Shown piece by piece: positions 25,426 to 35,200 of a stretch of DNA of 37,053 nt (its first letter is position 1; each line of letters opens with the position of its first letter). Source of the DNA: Actinomycetota bacterium. GTDB lineage: Bacteria; Actinomycetota; Acidimicrobiia; Acidimicrobiales; Microtrichaceae. Location of the stretch: positions 1 to 37,053 of the forward strand of contig CAUJEC010000016.1 in assembly GCA_963169245.1 (NCBI GenBank), in the 5' to 3' direction. The notes beneath the pieces are model-generated. The model saw only the letters and a list, made by a program, of their open reading frames with translations. It was not told the origin of the DNA and did no database searches. The position numbers and the translations under genes were made by a program.

Positions 25426-26679
25426 CTAGTCGATGCCCTTCACCTGAGGCTTCGGGTAGTCAGCGGTGACGGTCGATGGAGCATCGGGCTGATTGTGCGA
25501 CGGCGGCACGGCGCTGACCTCTGCTGAGGGAACCGCGTGGCGCTTCAGGTTCCGGGCGGTGAATATGGGGGCGATGGACTCGAAGATGACGATTGCGCCC
25601 AGAACCACGGCGGCTATCTGAGCGCCCTCGGCAGGGATCTCCTCGGTCAGGATCACCACCAGGGCAACGGCGGAGCCCGCCTGTGGGAGTAGATCCGTCC
25701 CCAACCGGAGCGCGTCGTTTCGTTTCTGTCCGGCAATGATGCCGCCGAGGAACCCGCCGAGGATCTTCCCCGCCGTCCGGCCAAGGATGTAGATGACACC
25801 CAGCAGACCAAGACCCGGAAGGAGCCCGACGTCGAGCGAGGCTCCAGCGATGGTGAAGAACGCGAGGAACAACGGCTCCTCGATCTGTTGAACCGACTTG
25901 AAGATGAAAGTGTGCTTCTCGCCGTGCACTCGTGTTGCGACGACGGTCCCCGAAACGAGCGCGGCCAGAGGGATCGAGGCGCCAGCTGCAGCAGCGATTG
26001 CCGAGAGGACGACCATGTGGACCATCACCAGGACCATCGACTCGCCGACACCGGCCGAATTTCTGCTGAATCTGGCCACCACCAGACCGACGACGACGCC
26101 AAGAGCGACGGAGCCCGGACCCAGTCGGAGGAAGAATCCGACGGCGTCGCCGATGCTCGAGCTCCTTCTGACCAACATGAGGGCGATTGGCAGCGCCAGG
26201 GAGAACGCGATCGCGGCGACGGCATCCGATACGGCATGAGCACCGATCAGGCCGGTCGAGTAGGGGGAACGGACCTTGGCCGAGAGCGCAGTCAGCGTCA
26301 TCGGAGCTCCGGCCGATGCAAGGACCGCGAGCATCATCGCCTCAGCGCCATTGGCTCCGGCCAGCAATGACAGGGGAGCGACGATGACCGCGGTGAGCAG
26401 GGCCGAGAACATGCCGGCGGGCGCTGAGAAGGGACTGACCCGCAACTCTCTTGGACTCAGTCGCTCGCCTATGCCGAACATCAGCATCGCTGTCGCAATG
26501 GCGACGACCGGCTTCAGGCCCTCGAGTAGGTCCCGGTCCACGAGCCTGAAACCGTGAGGTCCGATGAGGGCGCCCACGATCAGGAAGGCGACGAGTTCTG
26601 GAATTCCCTTCGTTCGGATCAGGCGTGCTCCGAAGAACGCGAGCCAGAACCCGATAGCAAGAACCATGGTCGCACCCAT
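25426..26679 (-). CDS. cation:proton antiporter, CPA2 family
   Basis: About 12 hydrophobic segments; GIPELVAFLIVGALIGPHGFRL, LAFFTIAGASLDVGLL, GRTAGKILGGFLGG; ATG 26679 is preferred because a TAGGTT box lies 7 nt upstream (ORF track starts at TTG 26688). Confidence 0.87.
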   Translation of the reverse strand: MGATMVLAIGFWLAFFGARLIRTKGIPELVAFLIVGALIGPHGFRLVDRDLLEGLKPVVAIATAMLMFGIGERLSPRELRVSPFSAPAGMFSALLTAVIVAPLSLLAGANGAEAMMLAVLASAGAPMTLTALSAKVRSPYSTGLIGAHAVSDAVAAIAFSLALPIALMLVRRSSSIGDAVGFFLRLGPGSVALGVVVGLVVARFSRNSAGVGESMVLVMVHMVVLSAIAAAAGASIPLAALVSGTVVATRVHGEKHTFIFKSVQQIEEPLFLAFFTIAGASLDVGLLPGLGLLGVIYILGRTAGKILGGFLGGIIAGQKRNDALRLGTDLLPQAGSAVALVVILTEEIPAEGAQIAAVVLGAIVIFESIAPIFTARNLKRHAVPSAEVSAVPPSHNQPDAPSTVTADYPKPQVKGID

Positions 26680-26686
26680 CAGATGC

Positions 26687-26692
26687 AACCTA
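26687..26692 (-). promoter_or_regulatory. putative -10 box TAGGTT, 7 nt upstream of antiporter ATG 26679
   Basis: Minus strand reads TAGGTT-GCATCTG-ATG. Confidence 0.4.
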
Positions 26693-26880
26693 GTTGCCCA
26701 TCGAATGATCGGTTACGCGCAGTCGCGTCCCGTGCCCCAAACGTCGACGCCGATCGCCAACCCTGCCGCGCGCACTGCCGCGTGTCGATCGCGGCCCCGT
26801 CGTGATCCGCAGCGGCGTAATGTCGCGTCCAGAGTTCGGGCCGGTCGTGCTGAGTGGGCCCATCGGAAAGGTTCGTTGAG

Positions 26881-28344
26881 ATGTCCATTGATACGACAAG
26901 CGCTGGCGCCGGCCCCGTGGGAGGTGCGGATGACATAACTGTCGAGGCAGAGGCGCCGGAAGCCATCGCGGCACCAGAAACCATCGCGGAGCTTCGCCGT
27001 GAACTCGGCAAGGTCTTCCTGAGTGGCCGTACGGCGACCCTCGACTGGCGTGAGACACAGCTCCGGGGCGTAATCGATCTCGTTCAGGACAACGAAGCGC
27101 AACTGCTCGACGCCATGGCCAAGGATCTCGGCAAGCCAGCGTTCGAGGGGTGGATGACCGATCTGCTGACTGTTCGCGACGAGGCCAAGGATGCCCTCGC
27201 TCTCGTGCACAAGTGGGTGAAGCCGACCAGATACAAGGTTCCGGTCATAGCGCAGCCGGCCAAGGCGTGGACCGAGCCACAGCCGCTCGGCACGGTGCTG
27301 ATCATCGCCCCGTGGAACTATCCGATTCAGCTTCTGCTCGCCCCGCTCGTAGGAGCGCTTGCAGCGGGAAACACTGTCGTGCTCAAGCCATCCGAGCTCG
27401 CGCCCGCCACGGCGGCTCTTCTGGCCGAACTGGTTCCGAGGTACGTCGATCCGAAGGCCGTTCGCGTCGTGCTCGGTGGAGTGGAGGTCTCATCAGAACT
27501 TCTCGCTCAGCCCTGGGACCACGTGTTCTACACGGGCAGCACGCGGGTTGGCCGCATCGTCATGGAGGCTGCGGCCAAGCACCTGTCACCGGTGACTCTG
27601 GAGTTGGGCGGCAAGAGCCCGACGATCATTGCATCGGACGCCGACCTTGAAGTCGCTGCACGACGGGTCGCGTGGTCCAAGTACCTGAATGCGGGACAGA
27701 CATGCGTCGCTCCCGACTATGTGCTTGTCGAGCGAGCAATCGCTGATGAGTTCACCGACAAGGTTGTCGAGGAACTCGCTCGCAACCGGGACAAGGCTCC
27801 GCCGACGTCGATAGTTAACGGTACGCATCTCGGGCGTCTCGAGGGTCTGCTCGAGAATCATGGTGGGCACGAGCTGATGCGACGTCGTGTAGATCCCGTC
27901 GCCCGGACCTTTGCTCCTGTGGTGATAGTCGACCCCGACCCTGAATCGGAGGTCATGCAGGAGGAGATCTTCGGACCGATCCTCCCGATCATCACCGTCG
28001 CGTCGATCGACGACGCGATCGACTTCGTCAACGCCCGACCCCGTCCGCTTGCGCTGTATGTGTTCACTGAGTCCAAGGACACCGAACGTCGGGTATTGAC
28101 GCGGACCACATCGGGTTCGGTTTGTGTCAACCATCTCGTATATCAGGTGGCCACCACCATGCCTTTTGGAGGGGTGGGGCCCAGCGGGATGGGTGGATAT
28201 CACGGAAAGGCCGGATTCGACACGTTCAGTCACATCAAGTCGGTGCTCCGCCGCCCGACCAAGGGTGACCTCAAGGCTGCCTACCCTCCATACCCGAGGG
28301 TCGTGCAGAAGGTGATCCGCAAGATCACCAGATGGCCCAGCTGA
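26881..28344 (+). CDS. aldehyde dehydrogenase family protein
   Basis: IIAPWNYPIQLLLAPLVGALAAGNTVVLKPSELAP, FYTGSTRVGRIV, LELGGKSPTII, NAGQTCVAPDYVLV, EEIFGPILPI, PFGGVGPSGMGGYHG. Confidence 0.95.
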   Translation: MSIDTTSAGAGPVGGADDITVEAEAPEAIAAPETIAELRRELGKVFLSGRTATLDWRETQLRGVIDLVQDNEAQLLDAMAKDLGKPAFEGWMTDLLTVRDEAKDALALVHKWVKPTRYKVPVIAQPAKAWTEPQPLGTVLIIAPWNYPIQLLLAPLVGALAAGNTVVLKPSELAPATAALLAELVPRYVDPKAVRVVLGGVEVSSELLAQPWDHVFYTGSTRVGRIVMEAAAKHLSPVTLELGGKSPTIIASDADLEVAARRVAWSKYLNAGQTCVAPDYVLVERAIADEFTDKVVEELARNRDKAPPTSIVNGTHLGRLEGLLENHGGHELMRRRVDPVARTFAPVVIVDPDPESEVMQEEIFGPILPIITVASIDDAIDFVNARPRPLALYVFTESKDTERRVLTRTTSGSVCVNHLVYQVATTMPFGGVGPSGMGGYHGKAGFDTFSHIKSVLRRPTKGDLKAAYPPYPRVVQKVIRKITRWPS

Positions 28345-28388
28345 TCCTGAAAGCTCGTGGCCGATCCATCCTGAAAGCTCGTGGCCGA
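28344..28388. repeat. two perfect 21-bp direct repeats (period 24 bp) at the aldehyde dehydrogenase stop codon
   Basis: atcctgaaagctcgtggccga at 28344-28364 and 28368-28388. Confidence 0.95.
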
Positions 28389-28430
28389 GATATTGGCCAG
28401 ATATGACCGATTTCGCAGCTATCGTGCCCT

Positions 28431-28661
28431 ATGTCCCGCAAAGCGGATATGCCAGACCGCATGGCCAAGTTGGCGGCTGTGCTTGGCGCCGATCCTCCGG
28501 CCGGCCTCGCTGAACTGACCGACGACGAACTTCTGACGCTCGTCACCGCTATCGAGTCCTCTCAGGAGAATCACCGTCGAGAGGTCATCCGTGCTGAGTC
28601 CGACCTGCTTCATCATGTTCCAAGACCCTTGCGGGGCACTGTGAAACGGATCATCCGTTGA
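28431..28661 (+). CDS. small uncharacterised protein (76 aa)
   Basis: MSRKADMPDRMAKLAAVLGADPPAGLAELTDDELLTLVTAIESSQENHRREVIRAESDLLHHVPRPLRGTVKRIIR; 4-nt TTGA overlap with the next ORF; TATCGT box 5 nt upstream. Confidence 0.6.
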   Translation: MSRKADMPDRMAKLAAVLGADPPAGLAELTDDELLTLVTAIESSQENHRREVIRAESDLLHHVPRPLRGTVKRIIR

Positions 28662-29632
28662 CACTCGCGAGCGTGGCACTCACCGATCGGATCGCCCATG
28701 TGCTCGGTGTGTCGAGCGAGGAGATCGACTTCCTGGGACGCCTTGATTCGGACACGCTCAGGGCGCTGCATTCCCAGATTGTCGAGCTTCTCTTCGACCC
28801 CGCCCAGAGTCGAATGGGTGGACTCCAGAACGCGGCGAAGATCCTGCCCCCGCCGGTTACGGCCAAGGTTGCCGAGAAGGCGCTCGGCCCGGTTCTGGCG
28901 GGTCGTATAGCGGGCTTGCTCGATACCGGTTCATCGGTGGCGATCGCGCGACGGTTACCGCCGGAGTTTCTCGCTGACGTAGCGGGACATGTCCACCCCC
29001 AGCGGGTCGAGGTGCTGGTTCGAGATCTACCTTCCCGGCAACTCGATGCCGCCGCTGACGTACTCATCGAGCGTCATGATCTGCTGGCCCTTGGGCATTT
29101 CGCTGGGATCATACGGCCCGACACCCTGCAGTCGATCGTGAGTCGTCTGGACGCATCGGTGATCCTCGATGTGGTGCCCTATATCGAACCCGCTGCACGG
29201 GTCGATGATCTGATCGAACTCGTCGAGAACCCCGTGCTGCTCTCGGTGCTGCGGACAGCGCATGACAACACGCGCTGGGTCGATGCTTTCGATCTGGTCG
29301 ACCTGTTGAACCTGATCAGTCGCACACGAGTGGCCGAGTTGAGCGTGCCCGAGTCCGAGTTGATAGATGGAGCGGTGAGAGCGGCGGCCGAATGGGACCG
29401 CTGGCCTGCGCTTTTGTCCTTTGCATCTCTTGCCTCGGGAGTTCCGGCCAAGCACTGGAAGGACATCGACTCCTTCGGGGACCCTGAGATAATCGGTGCA
29501 GCGATCGAGGGAGCTGCTCGCCACGACCTCTGGGACCCGCTCGCCCTGCTCGTGACACTCTGGCCCGCGGTGATGCGTAGGAAGATCGGCCCGACGATCG
29601 ACTCGGAGTACCGGGCGCGTCTTGCGCTGTGA
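28658..29632 (+). CDS. uncharacterised helical-repeat protein, MgtE-N-like character
   Basis: 324 aa; repeated amphipathic units (ARRLPPEFLADVAGHVHPQRVEVLVRDLPSRQLDAAADVL); TTG start overlaps the upstream stop. Confidence 0.65.
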   Translation: MTLASVALTDRIAHVLGVSSEEIDFLGRLDSDTLRALHSQIVELLFDPAQSRMGGLQNAAKILPPPVTAKVAEKALGPVLAGRIAGLLDTGSSVAIARRLPPEFLADVAGHVHPQRVEVLVRDLPSRQLDAAADVLIERHDLLALGHFAGIIRPDTLQSIVSRLDASVILDVVPYIEPAARVDDLIELVENPVLLSVLRTAHDNTRWVDAFDLVDLLNLISRTRVAELSVPESELIDGAVRAAAEWDRWPALLSFASLASGVPAKHWKDIDSFGDPEIIGAAIEGAARHDLWDPLALLVTLWPAVMRRKIGPTIDSEYRARLAL

Positions 29633-29697
29633 GTTCGGCCCGGCATGTAAGTTGACCGACGTGCATGTGAGTGACTCGCAATGGCCGAGGGGTCGGC

Positions 29698-30210
29698 GTG
29701 ACTGAGGATGCCGAGTCGACAGACTCGGTTGAGGTTCAGGCGGTGGTAGGTCCGACGATCACGTCCATCGATGAGATGCCGTGGATCGAGGTCAAGGCCC
29801 AGTCCCACAATGGGAGACGGGTGTCTGTGTGGGAGAAGTTCCTCGAGTGGAGCCCACAGCGAATGGTGATCTACGCACGTTATGACCCGGGCGTGGTCGT
29901 CGAGGCCCATGGACACGCGTCCGACCATTACGTGTTCGTCGTCTCGGGCGAGGTTACGATCGGCGATCGGGTCTGTGGACCGGGGACCTCGGTGTCCCTG
30001 CCTGAGGGTGCCGTGTTCGGCCCGCTGATCGCAGGTCCCGAGGGCGCGACGATGTACGAGATCATGTGTGGAGATCCCCGAGCAGTTCCTGCGGACAGGG
30101 CAGGTTTTGAACGGCTGTGCGCCGACCGGGGTATCGAGCCGTTGCCGAATCCTCCGGTGCCTTGGCCGGAGTGGTTGGAGAGTCGAACAGATAGTGACCC
30201 AGGGGCCTGA
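29698..30210 (+). CDS. cupin-domain protein
   Basis: PGVVVEAHGHASDHYVFVVSGEVTIGDRVCGPGTSVSLPEGAVFGPLIAG is a cupin pattern; the start may be GTG 29671. Confidence 0.78.
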   Translation: MTEDAESTDSVEVQAVVGPTITSIDEMPWIEVKAQSHNGRRVSVWEKFLEWSPQRMVIYARYDPGVVVEAHGHASDHYVFVVSGEVTIGDRVCGPGTSVSLPEGAVFGPLIAGPEGATMYEIMCGDPRAVPADRAGFERLCADRGIEPLPNPPVPWPEWLESRTDSDPGA

Positions 30211-30338
30211 TCAGCCTTCTGTGGAACCGGCGGCAGCCCGGGTCGTGAGCCTGAGTCATTGCCCCAGCGATTGGTGTCGAACCGGTCGGTCATCTCTCGC
30301 GGGTATAGGGCGACTTGCCTATGACGCGCTCTGGGTCA

Positions 30339-32234
30339 TCAGTCCCCAGCCGGTGACCAGAGGAGCGCGCCGAGCCCCGAGGCCCGCGATATCGGACGTC
30401 CCACGCTCTGGCGGATGGCGTCCTCCGAGCCCACGATTGTCACCCTTTCCTTGGCCCTGGTGACGGCGGTGTAGAGCAGTTCCCTGGTCAGTATCGGGAC
30501 GTTGGGCGGTGGTAGCGACACGACGACGTGGCCGAACTCAGAGCCTTGGCTCTTGTGAATGGTCATCGCCCACCAAGTCTCGACTTCCTGGAGTCTGGCG
30601 GTCTGGATCTCGAGCCGGTCATCGGGGTTACCGGCCATTGCCACCACCAGAACTCCGTCGCGTTCGATGGTTATGCCGACATCGCCGTTGGAAATGCCGA
30701 GAAGACGATCATTCCGGGTGTTCAACACGGGCCGGCCCACATACCACCGTTGCCACGGTGCTGGGGCCTGACCGGGACCGAGGTTGGCGAACACGCCGCT
30801 CTCTATCCGTTCGGACCAGTCGTTGCGGCCAAAGGGGTAGAGCCGGGTGGCGGCCAGAACCTTGACAGCAGCGAGTCGGTCCAGGGCCTCGTCAACATTT
30901 CCGTTCCTGGCAGACGACATGGCCTGGATCGCATTGGTGATGAGCAACTCGGAGATCGAGCCGATTCCGGCCTGGTCATCAGATCTGACCCAGGTGACCT
31001 CGTCGATACCTGATCGGAGTAGTTCGATCACCTCGTCGGTCTCGCCCTGGCGGATCCGTGTCGCGAGTTCCGCGATGCCAGAGTCGGATCCGAATCGGTG
31101 AGCAGTCTGCAATGTCGTGATGTGAGCATCCAACGCCGAACCCTGTGACTTCCCGGCCAGCTCTGCGCCTCGGTATGGATGCTCGGGTGCTCTGACGATG
31201 TCACCCAGAACCGTGCCGGCTTCGACACTCGCCAGTTGATCGGGGTCGCCCACCAGAACGACGTGACACTCGGGCCCTACCGCTTCGAACAGTGCATCCA
31301 TCAGGGGAAGCGAAACCATGGAGGTCTCATCGATGATCACCATGTCCATGTCCAACCTGTTGTGGGCGTTCTGCCCAAATCCCCTCCGCGGATTGGCCCG
31401 GAGCAGTTTGTGGATTGTTGTAGGTCGGATGTCTCGGAGGGAGTCGGCGACGCCTTGGTCTATGAGGCCGTCGGAGAGAAGTCCATCGACGGCGACCTCG
31501 ATCGCCTCGCCCATCCTCGCCGCCGCTTTTCCGGACGGGGCAGCGAGAGCGATCCGCAACCTGGATGAGGAGTCGGTCCTCAGGTCGGTCACGGCCGCCA
31601 TCATCCGGGCGATGGTCCGGGTCTTGCCGGTCCCCGGGCCTCCGACCAGAACACTGAAGGGTCTTCTCAGGGCACGTTTGGCGCCAGCCCGCTGGAGGTT
31701 GGGCACACCGTTGTCCGTCTCCGGTCCGAAGAACCTCTCGAGCGATGCCTCGATGGCCGCCGTGTTGAAACCCAGATAGTCAGCAGCCTCGACCCGGCCG
31801 ATGACGAACTTCGCCACAGCTCGTTCGGCAAGCCAGTAGCGCTGCAGGTATACCGAGTCGCCATCGAGAACCAGCGGTCTGATCGGGGAGAGGTCGGCTG
31901 TGTCAGGGGTGGCCACCACGACGTCGCATGAGCGAAGGATCTCTGACCACGCCTCCGGCTCGGGCCAGGGCAGGTCGCTGTCGATGTCTGACTCGTCGAC
32001 CATCAGTTCCGATGCGCGTCGCAGTTCGATTCGAACGTGGCCAGAACGCGGTCCGCGTGCAGCAGCTGCCACTGCGAGGATCACCTCGGGTGGAGCATCT
32101 GGGCGCTCTGCTTTCGCTAGTCGCTCCACCAACGTGGCGAGTTGGATTTCTGCGTCGTTGAATATCCCGGCCTCTATGAACGGCTTGAGCGCGGCGACAC
32201 TTGGGGAGAGCACTGAGACAGGTGCGCTGTTCAT
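30339..32234 (-). CDS. recD: exodeoxyribonuclease V alpha subunit
   Basis: VLVGGPGTGKTRTIARMMAAV, MVIIDETSMVSLPLMDALFEAV, VVLVGDPDQLASVEAGTVLGDIV, TIHKSQGSEF, ELLYTAVTRAKERVTIVG; start ATG 32234 overlaps the recB stop. Confidence 0.94.
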   Translation of the reverse strand: MNSAPVSVLSPSVAALKPFIEAGIFNDAEIQLATLVERLAKAERPDAPPEVILAVAAAARGPRSGHVRIELRRASELMVDESDIDSDLPWPEPEAWSEILRSCDVVVATPDTADLSPIRPLVLDGDSVYLQRYWLAERAVAKFVIGRVEAADYLGFNTAAIEASLERFFGPETDNGVPNLQRAGAKRALRRPFSVLVGGPGTGKTRTIARMMAAVTDLRTDSSSRLRIALAAPSGKAAARMGEAIEVAVDGLLSDGLIDQGVADSLRDIRPTTIHKLLRANPRRGFGQNAHNRLDMDMVIIDETSMVSLPLMDALFEAVGPECHVVLVGDPDQLASVEAGTVLGDIVRAPEHPYRGAELAGKSQGSALDAHITTLQTAHRFGSDSGIAELATRIRQGETDEVIELLRSGIDEVTWVRSDDQAGIGSISELLITNAIQAMSSARNGNVDEALDRLAAVKVLAATRLYPFGRNDWSERIESGVFANLGPGQAPAPWQRWYVGRPVLNTRNDRLLGISNGDVGITIERDGVLVVAMAGNPDDRLEIQTARLQEVETWWAMTIHKSQGSEFGHVVVSLPPPNVPILTRELLYTAVTRAKERVTIVGSEDAIRQSVGRPISRASGLGALLWSPAGD

Positions 32235-35200
32235 CTGCCACCCCCTTGGGAACCCTGCTCGGCAGTATCCATTGTGCCTGCAAGTAGATCGCTCAGTTCG
32301 ACGATCAGTCCGGCCGGGGGAACCCACGACCACACGCCAGTGGAATGACCGTCGATCACCGGTGTGTCGGGTCCGACCATCCCTCGGACGAACAGGTAGC
32401 AGACCCCGCCGAGGTGCAGTGAGGGGTCATAGTCGGACAGGCGTCCACGAAGGTAGCGATGCAGTGCAACCGAGTAGAGGAGTGCCTGCAGCGGATAGTG
32501 ATGTTCGACCATTGCCCGTGTCATCGACTCGAAGTCGTAGTGCTCCGGACGGGGCGGTTCGTTGGCTGCACTGAGACGGTTGGTCTTGTAGTCGGTGACT
32601 ACGAACCGGTCGTGATTCGGTCCTCTCACCCTGAAAATGGCATCGATCGAACCTGTCAGGTGACCTCCAAGGGTGACTCCGAAAGCCCCTGAAGCGAGTT
32701 CTGCAGCCCAGCCTCCCAGAGCTGTGGTTGGATCGAGCCACCTGACCAGGACCTGCCCGATCGCCCGATCATCGAGATGAGGGCTCTCATATGAGGTTCG
32801 CTCCGCGTCGAGGAGCAGTTCGAAGCTCATTTCGTTGAGCCGGTTGCTCTGGGTAATGGAGTTGAGAGCGGCGTAATCGAAGAGTGAGCCGAGTGGGGTG
32901 GCAAGCGTTCTTTGGACTCCATCGGCAAGCAGGTCGAGCCCGTAGGCCTTGTTGGTCCCGTCGAGTAGTGGGGGTGTGAGATCCAGGTCCCGCCAGGCCA
33001 ACTCGTTCTCGGCGACAGTTCGAATCGTTGGCGACGGATCCACCTCGGTGAAGTCGAGGTGTTCGTAGATGGTGTGGACGAGTGTTCCGAAAGATGCGCC
33101 CGCTGGGAGCCATCCGAGGGGCAGTGCTGACACACTTTCGTTCGAGGACTTCTGCGATGTCGTCCCCGGCGAGTCACTCGATGTGATGGGCGGTTCGGGC
33201 GGTGTGCCAGTCCCGGTGCCAGCGACAGTGCCGGTGCCGGTGCCTGGACTGGTACGGTCGATCCCGACCTGCTTCTCGTCGTTGGCGCCAGAGTCATCTG
33301 ACGATGGATCCTCAGCAGTACTCCTCAGGTCCTCGTGAGCAGTGATCGCACTGAAGGACCATCGTCCCGATGACCTGTCCGGCTTATGGGTCAACTCCTG
33401 AGCCGATAGAGCCGGACTCGCCGCTGAGCCATCGGTGGCCGGCCCCCACTCTCTGAGGTTCTCTAAGCGACGACTGCCCGAGCCGGATGGGACGGGCTCC
33501 ATGCCGATCTCTGCCACCTCTATGAGTCCACCTGACCGTTCAACGAGTGCCCACAATCCCTGGTGGGTTCGCTTGAGCCATGGTTCTTTGTCTGTGTCGG
33601 AGGGTGTGTCAAGGTCGTCGGACTCATTCCCGTCCGCGGTCTGCCCGCTCTTTGCTCTGCCTTTCGCCTTCTTGGTAGCCACCTTTGGGCTGGTTCCCGT
33701 GGGTATCTCCACTTTGTCCTCGTAGAGCGCCTTCTGGTCTACTTCACCTGTGTCGTCACGGGCGAAGAGCAGCCTGGACAAAGCGGACTTTTTGGAATGG
33801 TTGGGAGTGGCCCACCACACGGTCACCTGATGGCTTGCTCTGGTGAGTGCGACATAGGAGAGGCGAAGACGTTCCCCGATGGAACGTTCGAGCGACGCGA
33901 CCTTCCTGCTCTCCTCTGCGGCGGCGCCCGAGAGATCGAGGATTCGTTTGCCGCTCGTCGAGTCATGAACCACGACCGGGGGGTCGTCGTTCCATTCCAT
34001 GAACAGCGTTGGTGCCATGACTATGGGGAACTCAAGCCCCTTCGACACCCACACAGTCATGATCTGAACAGATGAGTCCTCGGTCTCGATACGTCTAGCT
34101 TGCTCGTCGTCTGCCTGTTCGTCTGCGGAGCGGTCATCAGGTCTGAGCACTTCGAGCAGGCCCTGGACTGTCGCATGCGGTCCGGCGGCCTGCATCAGTT
34201 CACCTACATGGGTCAGATCCGTTGCGAGTCGATCACCGTTCGGTCGCAGCAACACTCGAGGAATGATCTCGCTGTCGTCGAGTACCCGCTGCACGAAGGT
34301 GGTCACTCCATGCCGTTGAAGTTCATCGACCCAGGAGCTGAACAACTCGAAGACGCTGACCATGAGGGCGTCATCGGGTGAGTCGATCTCTTCGATGGGG
34401 GTGTCCATGAACCAGCCGATTGCGAATCGCCTGGCTCTGGCAACATCAGTCGGGTTTGAAAGGGCATCGAGGAGCCAGCGCCACTGATCTGCGGCTTCGG
34501 AGTCGAGGACCTTCGACGCCCGGCTGAGGACCGCAGGGATGCCTGAGGATGCGAGCAGTTCTTGGATCAGGAGCGCATTCTTTCCGCTGTTGACCAGTAT
34601 TGCGATGTCTGAGGGCTGGACCCGGACCATGGTCCCATTCACATCCGGTATGGTTGTTGACGCAAGTGTCTCCATCACGCAGGAAACGACATCATTCCAG
34701 ACAGCGTCTCTTGCCTCGGGTGCGGAGATACCCTGGGTATTTCGGGGAATACTCTCCCCGAGGGCCAATCGAAAACGGACCGGAACGACCGGCTCGCCAT
34801 CCGTCAACGCAACGCGACTCGTGTTCTTCTCGCAGGCACCCACCTGGAGGTAGTCGATGCCACGCCCAAAGGACACCCCGCTGAACAGCGTCCCGAGAGC
34901 GTCCACCAGTTGCCCATCTGACCTCCAGTTGGTGGCCAGGGCAACGCTGCGGGTCCCAGGCTCGGACACAGCACCGCTATAGGTGGAGATGTCGGCGCCT
35001 CTGAAGCTGTAGATGGCCTGCTTGGGGTCGCCAACCAGCACCAGAGCGGTCGGCTCACGCCCTGCTTGTGGTTCGACCTCGCGATCGCCGAATATCGTGC
35101 CGAAGATCCCCCACTGGACCGGGTCGGTGTCCTGGAACTCGTCGATCATCACCACTCGATAGCGGTCACGCAGCAGGGCCACAGCAGATGCACCGTCGGG

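Noticed and set aside
26778-26794. CCGCG-N7-CGCGG inverted repeat in the antiporter/aldehyde dehydrogenase divergent region
   Set aside because: Short GC-only arms are expected by chance at this GC content.
30068-30463. 131-aa ORF between the cupin gene and recD
   Set aside because: Overlaps both genes, Pro/Arg/Ser-rich and not domain-like.
31900-32574. 224-aa plus-strand ORF opposite the recD/recB junction
   Set aside because: Antisense shadow of two confidently assigned genes.
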